This document shows positions 61,748-64,000 of a DNA stretch of 64,000 nt, one piece after another. The stretch is taken from NCBI GenBank assembly GCA_029959605.1, contig JASCOC010000005.1, forward strand, positions 124,001-188,000, given 5' to 3'. The notes under the pieces are model-generated. The model was not told the DNA's origin. It did no database searches and worked only from the letters and a program-made list of their open reading frames with translations. This DNA is from Lysobacteraceae bacterium PS02340. GTDB taxonomy: Bacteria > Pseudomonadota > Gammaproteobacteria > Xanthomonadales > Xanthomonadaceae. Both the position numbers and the translations under genes were made by a program. Within the stretch, counting starts at the first letter, position 1; the number at the start of each line of letters is the position of its first letter.

Positions 61748-61770
61748 TCTCTTCTAAAGCAACCGCAAGA

Positions 61771-64000
<2,230 letters not shown>

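Overview
This is a GC-rich chromosomal window with a codon bias strongly favouring G/C at third positions. The gene content fits the Xanthomonadaceae/Lysobacteraceae (a Luteimonas- or Lysobacter-like gammaproteobacterium). The evidence is a homodimeric-type aceE, a TonB-dependent siderophore receptor behind a Fur box, an S8 secreted protease, many small lineage-restricted secreted or membrane proteins, and many non-ATG starts. I see no rRNA, tRNA, CRISPR array, prophage or complete insertion sequence. Genus assignment is inference.

Layout. 1-9.7 kb: an S8 protease (cut by the window edge), aroE with two small followers, CsbD and an SDR, a degenerate GAF/histidine-kinase-like protein, a transglutaminase, a secreted lipase, a YcaQ-type DNA glycosylase and a catalase-family protein. 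9.7-22.6 kb: an alpha/beta hydrolase, a Fur-controlled TonB receptor, an outer-membrane barrel, a lipoprotein, a methyltransferase, a GAF protein with a decayed GGDEF domain, and two regulator/enzyme pairs (LysR with aldo/keto reductase; TetR with an MBL-fold lipoprotein). 22.6-40 kb: many single genes, including a PHB-depolymerase-like esterase, two serine hydrolases or proteases, a quinone oxidoreductase coupled to a CIA30 protein, a GAF-GGDEF-EAL phosphodiesterase, an XRE-DUF805 fusion, a DUF5916 protein, a flavin monooxygenase and several lineage orphans.

40.0-46.4 kb holds the most intriguing unit: seven tightly packed, mostly overlapping genes. They encode a thermostable-hemolysin-family (possibly GNAT-like) protein, an AMP-forming acyl ligase, a haem-oxygenase-fold iron oxidase, an SDR, a secreted TPR-like protein, and an OmpR-type two-component pair. 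It looks like a small lipid- or amine-derived metabolite pathway with its own regulator; the product is unknown. 46.5-50.1 kb: a VIT1/CCC1 transporter, then an arsenic island (arsH divergent from arsR-arsC-acr3).

50-57.9 kb: two copies of a tiny one-TM protein gene that share an identical 24-bp upstream block at fixed distance from a -10-like element, an EAL phosphodiesterase, a 695-residue orphan, and a PIN/NYN-like protein divergent from a DUF3883 nuclease-like gene. 59.5-61.6 kb: an AT-richer two-gene Septu-like anti-phage system (ptuA ATPase, ptuB HNH nuclease) inserted between a serine hydrolase and aceE, which runs off the right edge.

Themes: c-di-GMP turnover (two EAL proteins with complete active-site sets, one decayed GGDEF protein), oxidative and metal stress (Fur, ars, catalase, PNPOx, VIT1) and defence (Septu, possibly NYN/DUF3883). 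Starts were chosen mainly from Shine-Dalgarno spacing and signal-peptide position; several are uncertain and flagged.
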